DNA from: Streptomyces barringtoniae
GTDB taxonomy: Bacteria; Actinomycetota; Actinomycetes; Streptomycetales; Streptomycetaceae
Direction: 5' to 3'
Assembly: GCF_020819595.1 (NCBI RefSeq)
Contig: NZ_JAJHNP010000014.1
Coordinates: 124,001 to 188,000 of the forward strand
Length of the DNA stretch: 64,000 nucleotides
The notes beneath the pieces are model-generated. The model was given only the letters and a program-made list of their open reading frames with translations, ran no database searches and was not told the origin of the DNA. Position 1 is the stretch's first letter. Each line of letters begins with the position of its first letter. A program made the translations under genes and the position numbers. Positions 9,119 to 17,335 of this stretch are shown here, one piece after another.

Positions 9119-9207
9119 AGATCACGGGCCATGTCCTCCGCCGCGCCCAGCACCCGCACCGCCACGGCGAAGTCCGCACCCGACCGACCAGGTGCGCGCG
9201 TATTTCC

Positions 9208-9244
9208 AGCGAACTCGTTCGTTCGCTGAAAGACCGTCGGTCTT
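9208..9244. promoter_or_regulatory. Two adjacent palindromes, TetR-operator-like
   Basis: AGCGAAC (9208-9214), six bases, GTTCGCT (9221-9227). Directly after comes AAGACCG-T-CGGTCTT (9230-9244), a perfect 15-base dyad. Both precede a short open frame at 9272. GACC/GGTC dyads recur beside the TetR gene at 12.3 kb. The regulated gene here seems to have been lost. Confidence 0.45.
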
Positions 9245-9271
9245 GGGCGGGGCCTGGCTACGGTCCGCCTC

Positions 9272-9379
9272 ATGCCCATCCGCATCCGCCGGTCCGGGGA
9301 CCCGCTTACCCCCGAAGACATCGGCCTCCGCGAACGCCTCCAGGCCCAGCCTCACCCGAACAAGGAAAGCCGCAGCTAG
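9272..9379 (+). CDS. Very short ORF, probably a truncated gene start
   Basis: 35 residues (MPIRIRRSGDPLTPEDIGLR ... NKESRS) from ATG 9272, just downstream of two operator-like palindromes. The beginning looks like a normal protein start that is then cut off. No family was recognised and it may not be translated. The rest of the 9120-9689 gap shows no other supported gene. Confidence 0.25.
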   Translation: MPIRIRRSGDPLTPEDIGLRERLQAQPHPNKESRS

Positions 9380-9689
9380 ACCCCGTGATCAATCTCAGCG
9401 CCAACGGCTGTACCGACGTACCAAGGCCGTTCATTGCGTCCGCAGCCGAGCTGCGGCCGGCGCGGGCCCCGCCCAGGGGCGGAACCTCTGCCCCCAGGGC
9501 CGACGGGGTCAGCACCCGAGCACCCGGGTCCCGTCAGGGGGCGTCTCAACGCCTATGCCAATCGCCCCTGGCGGGGGCGGGCAGCCGTCCCTTAAACGAG
9601 TGACGTAAAGCGTGCGGGGGCCTGGCGGGTGGGATGTCTTATGCCTGTCCTTACGCCCAGGGTCTTCTCCTCACCGGGAGGGAATCACC

Positions 9690-9869
9690 GTGCTGTCTGT
9701 TCGCCGCATCGTGATCGTTGCAGCAGTGAGCGCGCTGCTTTCCCTTGGAGCGGTCGTCCCGGCCATAGCTGCCCAGGCACCGGGCCCCGACGACGTCACC
9801 GACGGTCTTCTCGATCAACCCGTCAGCACTGTTGTGGGCTCTCCCCTCGGCCTCCCCCTCGGCATCTGA
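9690..9869 (+). CDS. Small secreted peptide
   Basis: 59 residues from GTG 9690, preceded by the strong ribosome site GGGAGGG. Residues 1-28 are a clear signal peptide (VRRIVIVAAVSALLSLGAVV, then PAIAAQA). The mature part is only about 30 residues (PGPDDVTDGLLDQPVSTVVG, then SPLGLPLGI), acidic and then hydrophobic. A good terminator follows at 9925. The signal sequence, ribosome site and terminator together support a real gene although no family is known to me. Confidence 0.6.
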   Translation: MLSVRRIVIVAAVSALLSLGAVVPAIAAQAPGPDDVTDGLLDQPVSTVVGSPLGLPLGI

Positions 9870-9924
9870 AACCGTTGGTCGGTTCGGGTTTGTAGCGTCC
9901 GCCGCCCCCCGATAGCCGCTCATC

Positions 9925-9951
9925 AGCCCCGTCACTAAATGTGACGGGGCT
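9925..9951 (+). terminator. Intrinsic terminator
   Basis: Perfect 11-base stem AGCCCCGTCAC (9925-9935) / GTGACGGGGCT (9941-9951) with loop TAAAT, followed by TTCCCG. It ends transcription of the small secreted peptide gene and possibly also serves the opposite strand. Confidence 0.75.
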
Positions 9952-10011
9952 TTCCCGTGTCCGGTCAATGGCCGGCCCCTCGCTTCGAGAGTCGGTGTTG
10001 TCCGGCGTCTG

Positions 10012-10420
10012 TCAGGCGTGGCGGCCACCGCGCCGTGGCGCCCGGCGTGCTGTGTGCCGCTCCAGCCGGGCCGCTCGGGCCCGCGCCCGTACCCGACGTC
10101 TCGCGTCCAGTCGAAGCCCGCCAACGAGGGCTGGGGAGCCGAACTGGTCCAGCAGTCTGAGGACGGCCGGGTGGTGGATGGGCGGGCCGAGGACGCGTTC
10201 CAGGTGAGGGTGGATCTGGGTGAGCAGGCCACGCAGTCGGTTGCGGATGCGAGTGGCCTCGCCGGCCAGGTCGTCGTCGAAGTCAACGATCCTCTCCAGC
10301 TGGAGGGTGCGGCCGGGCAGGGCCTGGTGGAGCCGGCCGACCGGGAGATGCGTGCGGAGTCGTCCGTGTATTGAGGGCGGGCCTTCTGCCCGGTGGGCGG
10401 CCCGCCCACCGGGCAGAACC
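10012..10420 (-). pseudogene. IS110-family transposase fragment
   Basis: The translation holds LERIVDFDDDLAGEATRIRN, RLRGLLTQIHPHLERVLGP and HPAVLRLLDQFGSPA, the central region between the catalytic and the transposase_20 domains of IS110-type elements. Flanking sequence slips into other frames on both sides, and the N-terminal DEDD catalytic motif is absent. It is a dead scar. Confidence 0.65.
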
Positions 10421-10625
10421 GGGATGTGCTCGTCTACACCGAGGCAGGCCCCGCCCCCGACCACCAGTGCGAGGGCCGGGCCGCGGTGAGCGTCTGGTGG
10501 AGCTGCGCCGCTCGGGGATGGACGCGCTGCGCCTTCACGTGCACCTCGGTGCCCGGCTGCGTGCCTTGATCCAGGGTCTCGGTGCCCACCGGCGGGTTAC
10601 CGCCGACGCGGATTTCGGCCGTTGA
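10421..10625 (+). other. Unassigned open stretch, possible gene tail
   Basis: One frame ending at 10625 reads plausibly (GERLVELRRSGMDALRLHVH, then LGARLRALIQGLG) and could be the 3' end of a lost gene. No start or family was found. Confidence 0.2.
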
Positions 10626-10638
10626 GCCTCCTGATCCG

Positions 10639-10938
10639 TCACGCTGCGTCGAAGTCCGACCGGGGCCGGACCTCCACGACGAAGTCCGCATCCTCCATCT
10701 CGCCCGCCTCGTCGTGCCAGAGGAAGACGCGCACGTGCATCGCGTGGTGGAGGCCGGTCCTCTCCCACTCGGTCATGAGGGCGGCGACGATGCGGCCGAT
10801 GGCGTGCTTGGCGCCCTCGTCCGTGTCGGCGGCGGTGATCGCGCCGTGCCACTGTTCGGGGTCGCTGCCGTAGGGGCGCCAGCCCTCGGACCCGTGCGGC
10901 TCGAACACCCGGTAGGCCCAGTCCGTATTGGTGTTCAT
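10639..10938 (-). CDS. Hypothetical protein
   Basis: 99 residues from ATG 10938 (MNTNTDWAYRVFEPHGSEGW). A mixed alpha/beta composition with a run of acidic residues near the end (LWHDEAGEMEDADFVVEVRP). No domain was recognised. The longer open frame to 11079 lies over the opposite-strand gene and is rejected. It is divergent from the next gene across a 30-base gap, so the two probably share a promoter region. Confidence 0.65.
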   Translation of the reverse strand: MNTNTDWAYRVFEPHGSEGWRPYGSDPEQWHGAITAADTDEGAKHAIGRIVAALMTEWERTGLHHAMHVRVFLWHDEAGEMEDADFVVEVRPRSDFDAA

Positions 10939-10968
10939 AACACCGATCGTGCCACCTCGAGGAGCCTC

Positions 10969-11223
10969 ATGCGCCGCATCGGATCGACGCCCGCCGAGCG
11001 CGGGTCCGTCGGAGCGAACAACTGCCCGGACGTCCTGGAGCTGGACGACGGCGACTTCTTGGTGATCGGGAAGCTGCATCTCTTGACCGCGCCGGAGGCG
11101 GAGCGGATGAACGAGCTGGGCGCCTCGATCGGAGAAGGTGAGGCCCTGGTCTTGGTACCGCGCGACTGCCTCCTGGCCGCCGCGAAGCAGCTGGCGGGTG
11201 AGGGGGTCGCCGGGGCGGGGTGA
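10969..11223 (+). CDS. Hypothetical protein (small, XRE-associated type)
   Basis: 84 residues from ATG 10969 after CGAGGAGCC. It begins MRRIGSTPAERGSVGANNCP and continues DVLELDDGDFLVIGK ... ALVLVPRDCLLAAAKQLAGE. This layout is common in small streptomycete proteins found near DUF397/XRE regulators. The function is unknown. Neither partner regulator is present here, so it may be an orphan. Confidence 0.65.
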   Translation: MRRIGSTPAERGSVGANNCPDVLELDDGDFLVIGKLHLLTAPEAERMNELGASIGEGEALVLVPRDCLLAAAKQLAGEGVAGAG

Positions 11224-11306
11224 TAGGGGGCGGTCGGCTGCGCCCGTCGGGTAGCGGGCGTGGCCTCTGACACGAGCAGAACCCAGCTTGGCAAGGTTCG
11301 TCTCTC

Positions 11307-11636
11307 ATGCGGATCGTCCGGATCACGCTCCTGGTGGTGGGAGCCATGGTCACGCCCTTCGTGGGGTTTGTTCTTGGCGCGATGGCTGCCGCCGTCCATG
11401 CAGGGCAGTTGACCGGTGCCCCGGATACGGCGGACACAGGGATCCCGCTGGTTGGCACCGGCGGAGCTGCTGCCGCTGTCATGAGCTGGACCAGGCTGCG
11501 CTTTGCGCACTACCGGCGCCTGCGACGGCTGCGGCGCTCCGGCCCGGCATGCGGGGGAGGGTCGTCGTGGCGCGCACCGCAAGTTCGATGTCCAGTTCTT
11601 GGTCTGCTGGTCGTACACCTTGCATGTGCGCCCTGA
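11307..11636 (+). CDS. Small hypothetical membrane protein
   Basis: 109 residues from ATG 11307. The first hydrophobic segment (ITLLVVGAMVTPFVGFVLGA) acts as a signal anchor, and a second weaker one lies near residue 50 (GIPLVGTGGAAAAVMSW). The last third is arginine-rich and may be read out of its original frame. No family was recognised. Confidence 0.45.
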   Translation: MRIVRITLLVVGAMVTPFVGFVLGAMAAAVHAGQLTGAPDTADTGIPLVGTGGAAAAVMSWTRLRFAHYRRLRRLRRSGPACGGGSSWRAPQVRCPVLGLLVVHLACAP

Positions 11637-11751
11637 CCAGCGCAAAGGGACCCGAGCGGGACAGAGATCGAGCGGTTGGTCCGCAGCCGGTCCGAATCCT
11701 GCTGCCGGGGCGCGGCGCAGGGACGGGCGTGAGTAGCGGCGGGCGCCAGGG

Positions 11752-12339
11752 TCAGGGTCGAGGCAGGTGGGAGAGCGCGGCGCGGCCGATCTGCAGCAGG
11801 GCCGAAGCGTCCATGTTCGTCTTGGCGAGAAACTCGATGCCCTGCAGGACGGCGAGGAGCAGACGTCCCAGTTCCTGCGGGTCGGCACCCGGATCCAGGT
11901 CTCCTTCAAGCTGCGCATCCCTCACGCAGGTGATCAGAAGGTCTTCCACGCCCTGATATGTCGTTCGGGCCCGCGAGACCACCTCCGGATCCTGGCTGTG
12001 CAACTCCGACGTGCTGTTGACCATCAAGCAGCCGCGCCGGTGCGCGTCTGCAGCGAACCCATTGGCGGCGCTTTCCAGGAGGAGGGTCAAGCGCTGCAGG
12101 GCCGGGTCCGGTCCGGTGAGGATCTGCCGGACGCCGGTCAGCTGCTCGTCGCGATAGCTGTCCAGTACCTGCAGGAACAACTGGTGCTTGTCGCCGAACG
12201 CCCCGTACAGGCTTCCCTTGCCCAGGCCAGTGGCGGTCATCAAGTCCTGCAGCGACGTTGCGGCATAGCCTCGGTTCCAGAACTGCTCGCGCACGGACTC
12301 CAGAACTTGGTTCTCGTCGAAGTTTCGGGGACGGCCCAT
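11752..12339 (-). CDS. TetR/AcrR-family transcriptional regulator
   Basis: 195 residues from ATG 12339 (MGRPRNFDENQVLESVREQF). The N-terminal HTH is complete (YAATSLQDLMTATGLGKGSL, then YGAFGDKHQLFLQVLD). The C-terminal part carries HRRGCLMVNSTSEL, typical of regulators that repress small oxidoreductase or SnoaL-type genes. A palindrome TGGACC-TTTC-GGTCCA sits 21 bases upstream of its start. The divergent genes it would control (NTF2-like, pirin, SnoaL-like, SDR) survive only as fragments to the right, so the regulator may have outlived its regulon. Confidence 0.9.
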   Translation of the reverse strand: MGRPRNFDENQVLESVREQFWNRGYAATSLQDLMTATGLGKGSLYGAFGDKHQLFLQVLDSYRDEQLTGVRQILTGPDPALQRLTLLLESAANGFAADAHRRGCLMVNSTSELHSQDPEVVSRARTTYQGVEDLLITCVRDAQLEGDLDPGADPQELGRLLLAVLQGIEFLAKTNMDASALLQIGRAALSHLPRP

Positions 12340-12359
12340 AGGTGTCACATTACCTCTTC

Positions 12360-12375
12360 TGGACCTTTCGGTCCA
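12360..12375. promoter_or_regulatory. TetR operator
   Basis: Perfect dyad TGGACC (12360-12365), TTTC, GGTCCA (12370-12375), just upstream of the TetR start. It is probably autoregulatory. A related GGACCG-ACC-GGTC element lies near 13861. Confidence 0.55.
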
Positions 12376-12439
12376 TATAGGCTTGCATGGGAGGCAACAG
12401 CGTCAGTCTTTCGGCTGGGTGCAGCGGGTTGGCTCGCTG

Positions 12440-12666
12440 ACGCAGCATCGTGGCCCATTGCCACCTTCCGCCGAGGTCCGGGACGACTCGAAACAGTCCG
12501 ATCAAGAACTCGCGCACATAGCTTCGGGACCGACCGTTCGGGTCGGGAGGTCAATGGATTCGAGGTACGGCAGTTCAACGGCGCCGTCCTCGGCAAAGAG
12601 GCACGAGGCGCATCTCGGGTTTGCGGTGTAGGCCGCGTAAGCGAGCAGCAGTTCCCGGGCACTCAT
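12440..12666 (-). pseudogene. NTF2/SnoaL-like protein fragment, frameshifted
   Basis: ATG 12666 begins MSARELLLAYAAYTANPRCA and continues LFAEDGAVELPYLESIDL, the start of a small NTF2-fold protein of the ketosteroid-isomerase type. The frame stops at 12502 after GPEAMCASS. The correct continuation (YVREFLIGLFRVVPDLG) is in another frame. The C-terminal half is missing. Confidence 0.7.
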
Positions 12667-12734
12667 CGTGGATTGCTCATTTCGCTGGGTGTGCGTCATG
12701 TCGCTGCACACGGCGTCCGCTCGGCAGGCCGGTT

Positions 12735-13245
12735 TTCGGGTCCCCCGGAGGATCGCAGTGGCGTGCATCTCCCACATGAGCACCTCGGCACCGAGCTGCT
12801 GCGGTAATGCGCTGGCCCTCAGCAGCCGTGATGCGTGCCGCATCTCCGTGAGCGATCCGTGAGCGAGCAGGTCGGAGCCCTCCAGGCAAGCGCGCCCTTG
12901 GCGACGACGAGATGAACGACAGGCACGGTCGCGTTGCGCAGGGGCTCGGCGGGACGAAGGCGCCCCGTGCACCGTGGCATGCTGACGGCTGATGGCCCGT
13001 ATGCCGGAGTGCCTGGCATGCCCGATGCCAGGATGGCCCACCCGCCATGTGCGAGCTGGGCATTGATGTCCAATTGCTCGTACGCCGGGGTCACGTCGGC
13101 AGTGTCGGGCAGGACCCCCATCTGGACGAAGTGCACCGGGTTGCTGTGTTCAGGGTTGCCGGGCAGCGTCCACGAGTCGTTCGTCTTGCTGTGAAGAATG
13201 CCCGCGCCGGCGGTCATTCGCTGGGCGAGGCCCTGACCGGAGCCA
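12735..13245 (-). pseudogene. Pirin-family (cupin) protein fragment
   Basis: One frame reads RMTAGAGILHSKTNDSWTLP, NPVHFVQMGVLPDTADVTPA and VVHLVVAKGAL, which is the second cupin of pirin-type quercetinase proteins. A shifted frame continues with CLEGSDLLAHGSL ... QLGAEVLMWEMHA, the usual C-terminus. The first cupin domain is gone. The lost stop lets the frame run into the NTF2 fragment. Confidence 0.7.
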
Positions 13246-13434
13246 GTCGGTGCGGGCGAGGTGGCGGGGGGAGGAACGGCGAAGGTCGATCGCAGCGCGC
13301 AAGGCGGCTTCCTTGAACGATGTGGAGGCCGGGCTTCTGCGCAAGGACACGGCGCAGGGGCCAGCCGCCGGCTACCGCGTCCGCGGCGCGAGGGCCGCTG
13401 ATCGGCCTCGGGCGATGGAACGGAGATCAGGCCC

Positions 13435-13728
13435 TCACTGGGCGTATGCCTGAGCGACCTTGAAGGTGTCTTCGTAGAGATGCAGCTTGATGATCTCCCC
13501 GTCGGCGACCTGGAAGTGGATGGCGATGGGCATCTGATACGAGCGGCCCGTGCTTCTCGCCACTCGCGAGAACTCTCCGAGGAGGACAGCGCGGTCACCA
13601 TCCACGACGAGAGCTTCGATGCTGTCGACGTTCTCTTCCGGAACGATGTGCTCGCCCAGTACGCGGAGGTAGTCGGCGACCTCGGCAGGTGTCGTGCGCC
13701 GGCCGGTCCAGGGCAGTTGTCAGAGAAA
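13435..13728 (-). pseudogene. SnoaL-like polyketide-cyclase-fold fragment
   Basis: The frame ending at TGA 13435 reads RRTTPAEVADYLRVLGEHIV, SIEALVVDGDRAVLLGEFSR, and YQMPIAIHFQVADGEIIKLH, then LYEDTFKVAQAYAQ. This is a complete C-terminal two thirds of a SnoaL-type protein. The beginning (around FSDQLPWTG) is separated by a stop near 13735 and a frame change, so no start survives. Confidence 0.65.
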
Positions 13729-13899
13729 GTGGCAGGTGGAGCGCATCCGGCGCTGTGCGCCACTCGCGGCGCCGACGGCCGCTGCACGGGAGAAATCGGA
13801 GGACCGCGTGGGCGCCAAGACCCCGCGCTCCGCAAACATCTATTCGAGTAGAACAGATTCGGACCGACCGGTCAAGAATCCCTCGCGGGAGGGCGCTCA

Positions 13900-14052
13900 C
13901 TGACTCGTCGCAATGCGACAGGATCGATCGTCAGGCCCTTTGTCACCACGCCGGGCGAAACGACGATCGTCTACAAGAACTGGGGAACCGGACAACCCGT
14001 CGTTCTCAGTCATGGCTGGCCGCTCAACGTCGCTTCCCTGATGTCGACCATG
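13900..14052 (+). pseudogene. Alpha/beta hydrolase N-terminal fragment (haloperoxidase-like)
   Basis: The frame reads VRPFVTTPGETTIVYKNWGT, then GQPVVLSHGWPLN, the first strands and oxyanion-hole HGW motif of chloroperoxidase-type hydrolases. No ATG or GTG lies in frame before it. The sequence becomes unrelated after SMSTM, so the nucleophile elbow is absent. Confidence 0.6.
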
Positions 14053-14082
14053 CGCCGCCAGTCGTTCAGGTCCGCGCCTGGA

Positions 14083-14193
14083 GCGCCCGGGCGGCATGAG
14101 ACTGGCGTTGTTGACCTGGATGTCCGGGCGGCCCCAGCTCTCAATGGCCGCTCGAGCGCTCCCGCGGCGGCCTGCGTCCTCGGTGGTGGCCTC
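14083..14193 (-). pseudogene. Short-chain dehydrogenase fragment
   Basis: About 37 residues read ARAAIESWGRPDIQVNNASL, then MPPGR, the NNA(G) strand of SDR-family oxidoreductases. Neither the glycine-rich N-terminus nor the YxxxK site is present. It abuts the strong hairpin at 14190-14231. Confidence 0.5.
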
Positions 14194-14231
14194 GGTCCAC
14201 TCCACCGAGGCGGCGGTGGAGTGGACCGAGG
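14190..14231. repeat. Perfect 17-base inverted repeat
   Basis: CCTCGGTCCACTCCACC (14190-14206), eight-base loop GAGGCGGC, GGTGGAGTGGACCGAGG (14215-14231). There is no T tract, so it is not a classical terminator. It marks the junction between the SDR scrap and the protease operon. Confidence 0.7.
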
Positions 14232-14345
14232 TGCGGGTGCCGGGGGAGTGGTCAGGTGCTGGAAGTACGACGACAGCCGCTGACGCAGCCTCTCGGCCTT
14301 GCCCGCGTAGGAGACGCGGTCGTACTGGTCTGCTGGGGAGGCGGC

Positions 14346-15272
14346 TCAGCTGGCGCAGCGCGTCCGCCGCATGCGGCGGACGCCGAAGCAGGCTCCGAGC
14401 AGGGCGGCGACGGCCGTGGCGGCGGAGCCCGCGGTGATGGCTTCGCCGGCGGTCGCCGCGGCTGCGGCGGACGTGCGCCGGGTCGCGGCTGTACGGTCGT
14501 AACCGCCGCCTTCGCCCGCCCGGTCGTAGGCGGACCCCGGGAGCTTGTCGCCGTATTTCGCGTGTACCAGGCGTTGGTAGGCGCCCAGGGTCACGCCGCC
14601 CTTTCCCACGGCGCGTCGCGCGTCGGGGTCGAGCGGCAGCACACGGCCGTCTCGCACCACGTACCAGGCGTCGATCTGCGGTTCCCGGAAGACGGGCCCG
14701 AGGTCGTGCGCCTCGCTGACGTAGTTGGTCTCGTCACCGCCGGTCGCGATGTTGACGACTTTCCACCCCTTCTCCGTCCGTACCGTCCATACCGAGGCGA
14801 CCTGGCCGTCCGCGGAGACGACCTTGCTCGCGATGAACTGTGGATCGGCGACAGGGGCGCCCGGGCGTCCGGCGACGAATCCCGGGTCCAGGTAGTAGAC
14901 GGTTACCGAGGGTCCGACCAGGTGTGGCCCGGCCGCGCTCTGCGCGATCGCGCCATCGCGGGCGAAGAAGCGCGAGAGGGTGAGGAGGGTGGCTGGGGTT
15001 GACGCCGCCTCGCGTGCCTGAGCGGTGTCGGCGGCGGTGAAGGGCGTGGGGAAGTCGCCGGCGGCCGCCGCGTGGGCAGTGGCGGGGGTGAGTGCCCCGA
15101 GGGCCGCGGTGGCGGCGAGTACCGCGCCTGCCGCGCTTTTGCGGATGGGGTTGTGGCGGGCGGGGGCGTGTTTCGGTGCGCGGCGCTTCGATGACGGCGG
15201 TGTCGATGACGTGCCGCTCGATGACGCCAGGGTCGGTGGGGTCTGGATCGGCGACGTGCGGATCGGGATCAC
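14346..15272 (-). CDS. Exported protein with C-terminal membrane anchor, partner of protease
   Basis: 308 residues from GTG 15272, which lies 4 bases after the stop of the upstream protease gene. The N-terminus is long, followed by a signal-like segment (SAAGAVLAATAALGALTPAT, then AHAAAAGDF). The centre is a globular domain (SVTVYYLDPGFVAGRPGAPV ... VWTVRTEKGWKVVNIATGGD) of unknown family. The end has a hydrophobic stretch (GSAATAVAALLGACFG) followed by RRMRRTRCAS, a membrane anchor with a basic tail. Co-transcription suggests that it works with, or is processed by, the cysteine protease. That role is inferred. Confidence 0.8.
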   Translation of the reverse strand: MIPIRTSPIQTPPTLASSSGTSSTPPSSKRRAPKHAPARHNPIRKSAAGAVLAATAALGALTPATAHAAAAGDFPTPFTAADTAQAREAASTPATLLTLSRFFARDGAIAQSAAGPHLVGPSVTVYYLDPGFVAGRPGAPVADPQFIASKVVSADGQVASVWTVRTEKGWKVVNIATGGDETNYVSEAHDLGPVFREPQIDAWYVVRDGRVLPLDPDARRAVGKGGVTLGAYQRLVHAKYGDKLPGSAYDRAGEGGGYDRTAATRRTSAAAAATAGEAITAGSAATAVAALLGACFGVRRMRRTRCAS

Positions 15273-15276
15273 GGGG

Positions 15277-15915
15277 TCACGCTCCGATCCCGTAGAGCGA
15301 GTGGGTCCACGTGAACGAGTTGTTGTTCACGTAGTAGTCGTAATCCCCCCAGTTGTACCGGTAGTTGGAGGGCCAGGGGTCGCCCCAGTAGACCTGGCTG
15401 TCGGAGGTGTCGTAGCCGTACAGCACATGCATGTGCCCGCCTCCGGAGCTCCACTCGATGCGCGTCTCGATGGGGCGGTCGGCGTTGATCTCCTTCTGCA
15501 CGGTGTTGTAGCGCAGGTAACCGCTCACGTACGTACCGGGGTTGATGCCCATCCAGTCGAGGGCGTTCTGCACGTCGTCCAAGGCCGCCTGCCAGTTGCC
15601 GCAGGTGCTGCCCTGGGGCCGGTTGAAAGCGGCGTCGCAGAACTGGTTCTGGGTGTAGTCGCGCCCGAACCACGACGCGATGGTGTTGCCGCTCGCCGCC
15701 CAGCACCAGTTGCTGTTCTGCTGCGCCTGCATGGTGATGTTGAGGCGCTTGGCAGTGGGAACGGCCGGGTGAGGGGCGGCTCGACGAGCGGTGTCCGCAG
15801 CGGAGACCGGAGCGGCGTGAGCGGTGGCCGTTGGCACCAGGACGGGCGTCAGGACGGCGACGGCGGCGAGGACCGCTGACGCCAGCCGTCTACGGCCCCG
15901 GGTGGTAATGGACAT
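15277..15915 (-). CDS. Secreted papain-like cysteine protease (C39-like/AvrRpt2 type)
   Basis: 212 residues from ATG 15915 (MSITTRGRRRLASAVLAAVA). A signal peptide ends near TATAHA. The mature enzyme has the catalytic cysteine in QQNSNWCWAASGNTIASWFG, the histidine in GGGHMHVLYGYD, and an acidic or amide residue in VYWGDPWP, the order of papain-fold proteases. Length and motifs fit the small secreted 'papain-like cysteine protease' family of streptomycetes. It is the first gene of a two-gene operon and divergent from an HTH protein, with a GTGAAC palindrome in the shared promoter region. Confidence 0.88.
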   Translation of the reverse strand: MSITTRGRRRLASAVLAAVAVLTPVLVPTATAHAAPVSAADTARRAAPHPAVPTAKRLNITMQAQQNSNWCWAASGNTIASWFGRDYTQNQFCDAAFNRPQGSTCGNWQAALDDVQNALDWMGINPGTYVSGYLRYNTVQKEINADRPIETRIEWSSGGGHMHVLYGYDTSDSQVYWGDPWPSNYRYNWGDYDYYVNNNSFTWTHSLYGIGA

Positions 15916-16114
15916 GGCGTTCCTCCCAGTCGGGGTGGGGGTGGAGGAGCGCGTCCGGACGCTGCGACAGCAGCATCGATCTCTTGTCGGGTGCCGGTCA
16001 ATGAAGTTATCCACAGGGCTGGCGGCGAAGTGAACTCCACCCGTACGGTTGTGAACGCCGCAGCAGGTACCAACAGGTGGCAGCGCAAGTAGCGCCCCGT
16101 TCCGGGACGGGGAA

Positions 16115-16126
16115 GTGAACGTTCAC
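16115..16126. promoter_or_regulatory. GTGAAC-GTTCAC palindrome in divergent promoter region
   Basis: A perfect 12-base dyad between the protease operon (start 15915) and the HTH gene (start 16164). Single GTGAAC half-sites occur at about 16028 and 16050, suggesting several binding positions for one regulator. Confidence 0.5.
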
Positions 16127-16163
16127 GCTTGAGTGATCAGAGGGGGTGGGGGGGAGGGGCCCA

Positions 16164-17147
16164 ATGGCAGCACACAGTGCCGATCGCCGTGTTACCCCGC
16201 GCCCCGGCGACCCAGCCCTCGGCTCGTCCCGCCGCCGCACCCCCGAGGCCGAACTCGCCGAAGTCCTGCGCACGGGCCCGTTCTCCGCCGCGCTCCGGGC
16301 CGCGCTTGCCGCACGGGGGCTGGCTCTGCATCGCGTGCAGCACCGGCTCGCCCAGCGCGGCATACGTGTCAGTGTGACCAGCCTCAGCTACTGGCAGCGT
16401 GGTGTGCGGCGGCCCGAGCGGCCCGAGTCGCTTCGTGCCGTCACCGCGCTTGAGGAGGTCCTGGAGCTTCCCCCGCACGCCCTTACCCGCCTGTTAGGCC
16501 CCCGTGCCACCAGCGACCATCCCCCGGCCCGTCCGTATCGCTCCCTTCTGGAGCCCGCCGCCGCGCTCGAATCGCTGCTGGGGAGTCTGGCGGCACCGGC
16601 GGACGGCGGGCTGCACACCGTGATCCACTACGAGCACGTGCATATCGGTGCCCACCGAGAGCTCGCCGCCCGCGACTCACACCACGTCGTACGGGCCCAC
16701 CGCGATGGCGTCGACCGCTACCTCGCCATCCATCACGGCGACCCGGGCTGCGACCCGGAACAGGTCCGGGTGCGCGGCCTCGGCAATTGCCGGGTCGGGC
16801 GCATCCGGCGGCACGGGGCTTCGGGGGTGATCGTGGTCGAACTGCTCTTCGACGGGCGGCTGAGAGTCGGGGAGACCGCGGTCCTGGGGTACCGCTTCGA
16901 GGACGGAACCGGCGCGCCCAGCCATGAGTACGTTCGCGGCTTCACCTATGCCGGCGGCCAGTATGTCCTCCAGGTCGGCTTCGACCGCGCCGCACTGCCC
17001 GTCCATTGCCGCCGCTTCTTCCGTCGCTCGCCGACCGCCCTTCGCGAGGCGGTCGCCGATCTGACAGTGAACGCCTATGGCTCGGTCCACCTCGTGGAGC
17101 AGCAGATACGGCCGGGCGTCCTCGGCATCACATGGGAGTGGGACTAA
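16164..17147 (+). CDS. HTH-containing hypothetical regulator
   Basis: 327 residues from ATG 16164, with GGAGG seven bases upstream; an ATG at 16146 is possible but lacks a ribosome site. Residues 30-110 form an XRE-like helical region (LRAALAARGLALHRVQHRLA, then VTSLSYWQRGVRRPERPESL). The C-terminal 200 residues form a beta-rich domain (HVVRAHRDGVDRYLAIHHGD, VIVVELLFDGRLRVGETAVL) unlike common effector domains. It is divergent from the protease operon and probably binds the GTGAAC dyad. A streptomycete-specific family is likely. Confidence 0.8.
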   Translation: MAAHSADRRVTPRPGDPALGSSRRRTPEAELAEVLRTGPFSAALRAALAARGLALHRVQHRLAQRGIRVSVTSLSYWQRGVRRPERPESLRAVTALEEVLELPPHALTRLLGPRATSDHPPARPYRSLLEPAAALESLLGSLAAPADGGLHTVIHYEHVHIGAHRELAARDSHHVVRAHRDGVDRYLAIHHGDPGCDPEQVRVRGLGNCRVGRIRRHGASGVIVVELLFDGRLRVGETAVLGYRFEDGTGAPSHEYVRGFTYAGGQYVLQVGFDRAALPVHCRRFFRRSPTALREAVADLTVNAYGSVHLVEQQIRPGVLGITWEWD

Positions 17148-17209
17148 CAAGTCCTCACAGCAGTGCTTGATCATGTGACTGCCCGCTTATCCGCTTGTTG
17201 GGTCCGGTT

Positions 17210-17335
17210 GTGGGGAAGCGTCAGTCGCAGCCGTGGATCGTGGCGGATGAACCGTGGGCGCTGATCGAGCCGTTGCTGCCCAAGCCGGGCTGAAGCCGAC
17301 CGAGGGACGGCCGCGGGGGCCGGACCGCAGGCGTT
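17210..17335 (+). pseudogene. IS5-family transposase N-terminal fragment
   Basis: GTG 17210 gives VGKRQSQPWIVADEPWALIE, then PLLPKPG and a stop at 17291. The expected continuation (GLKPTEGRPRGPDR) is in the next frame. Everything after that is lost where the casA remnant begins. Confidence 0.7.
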
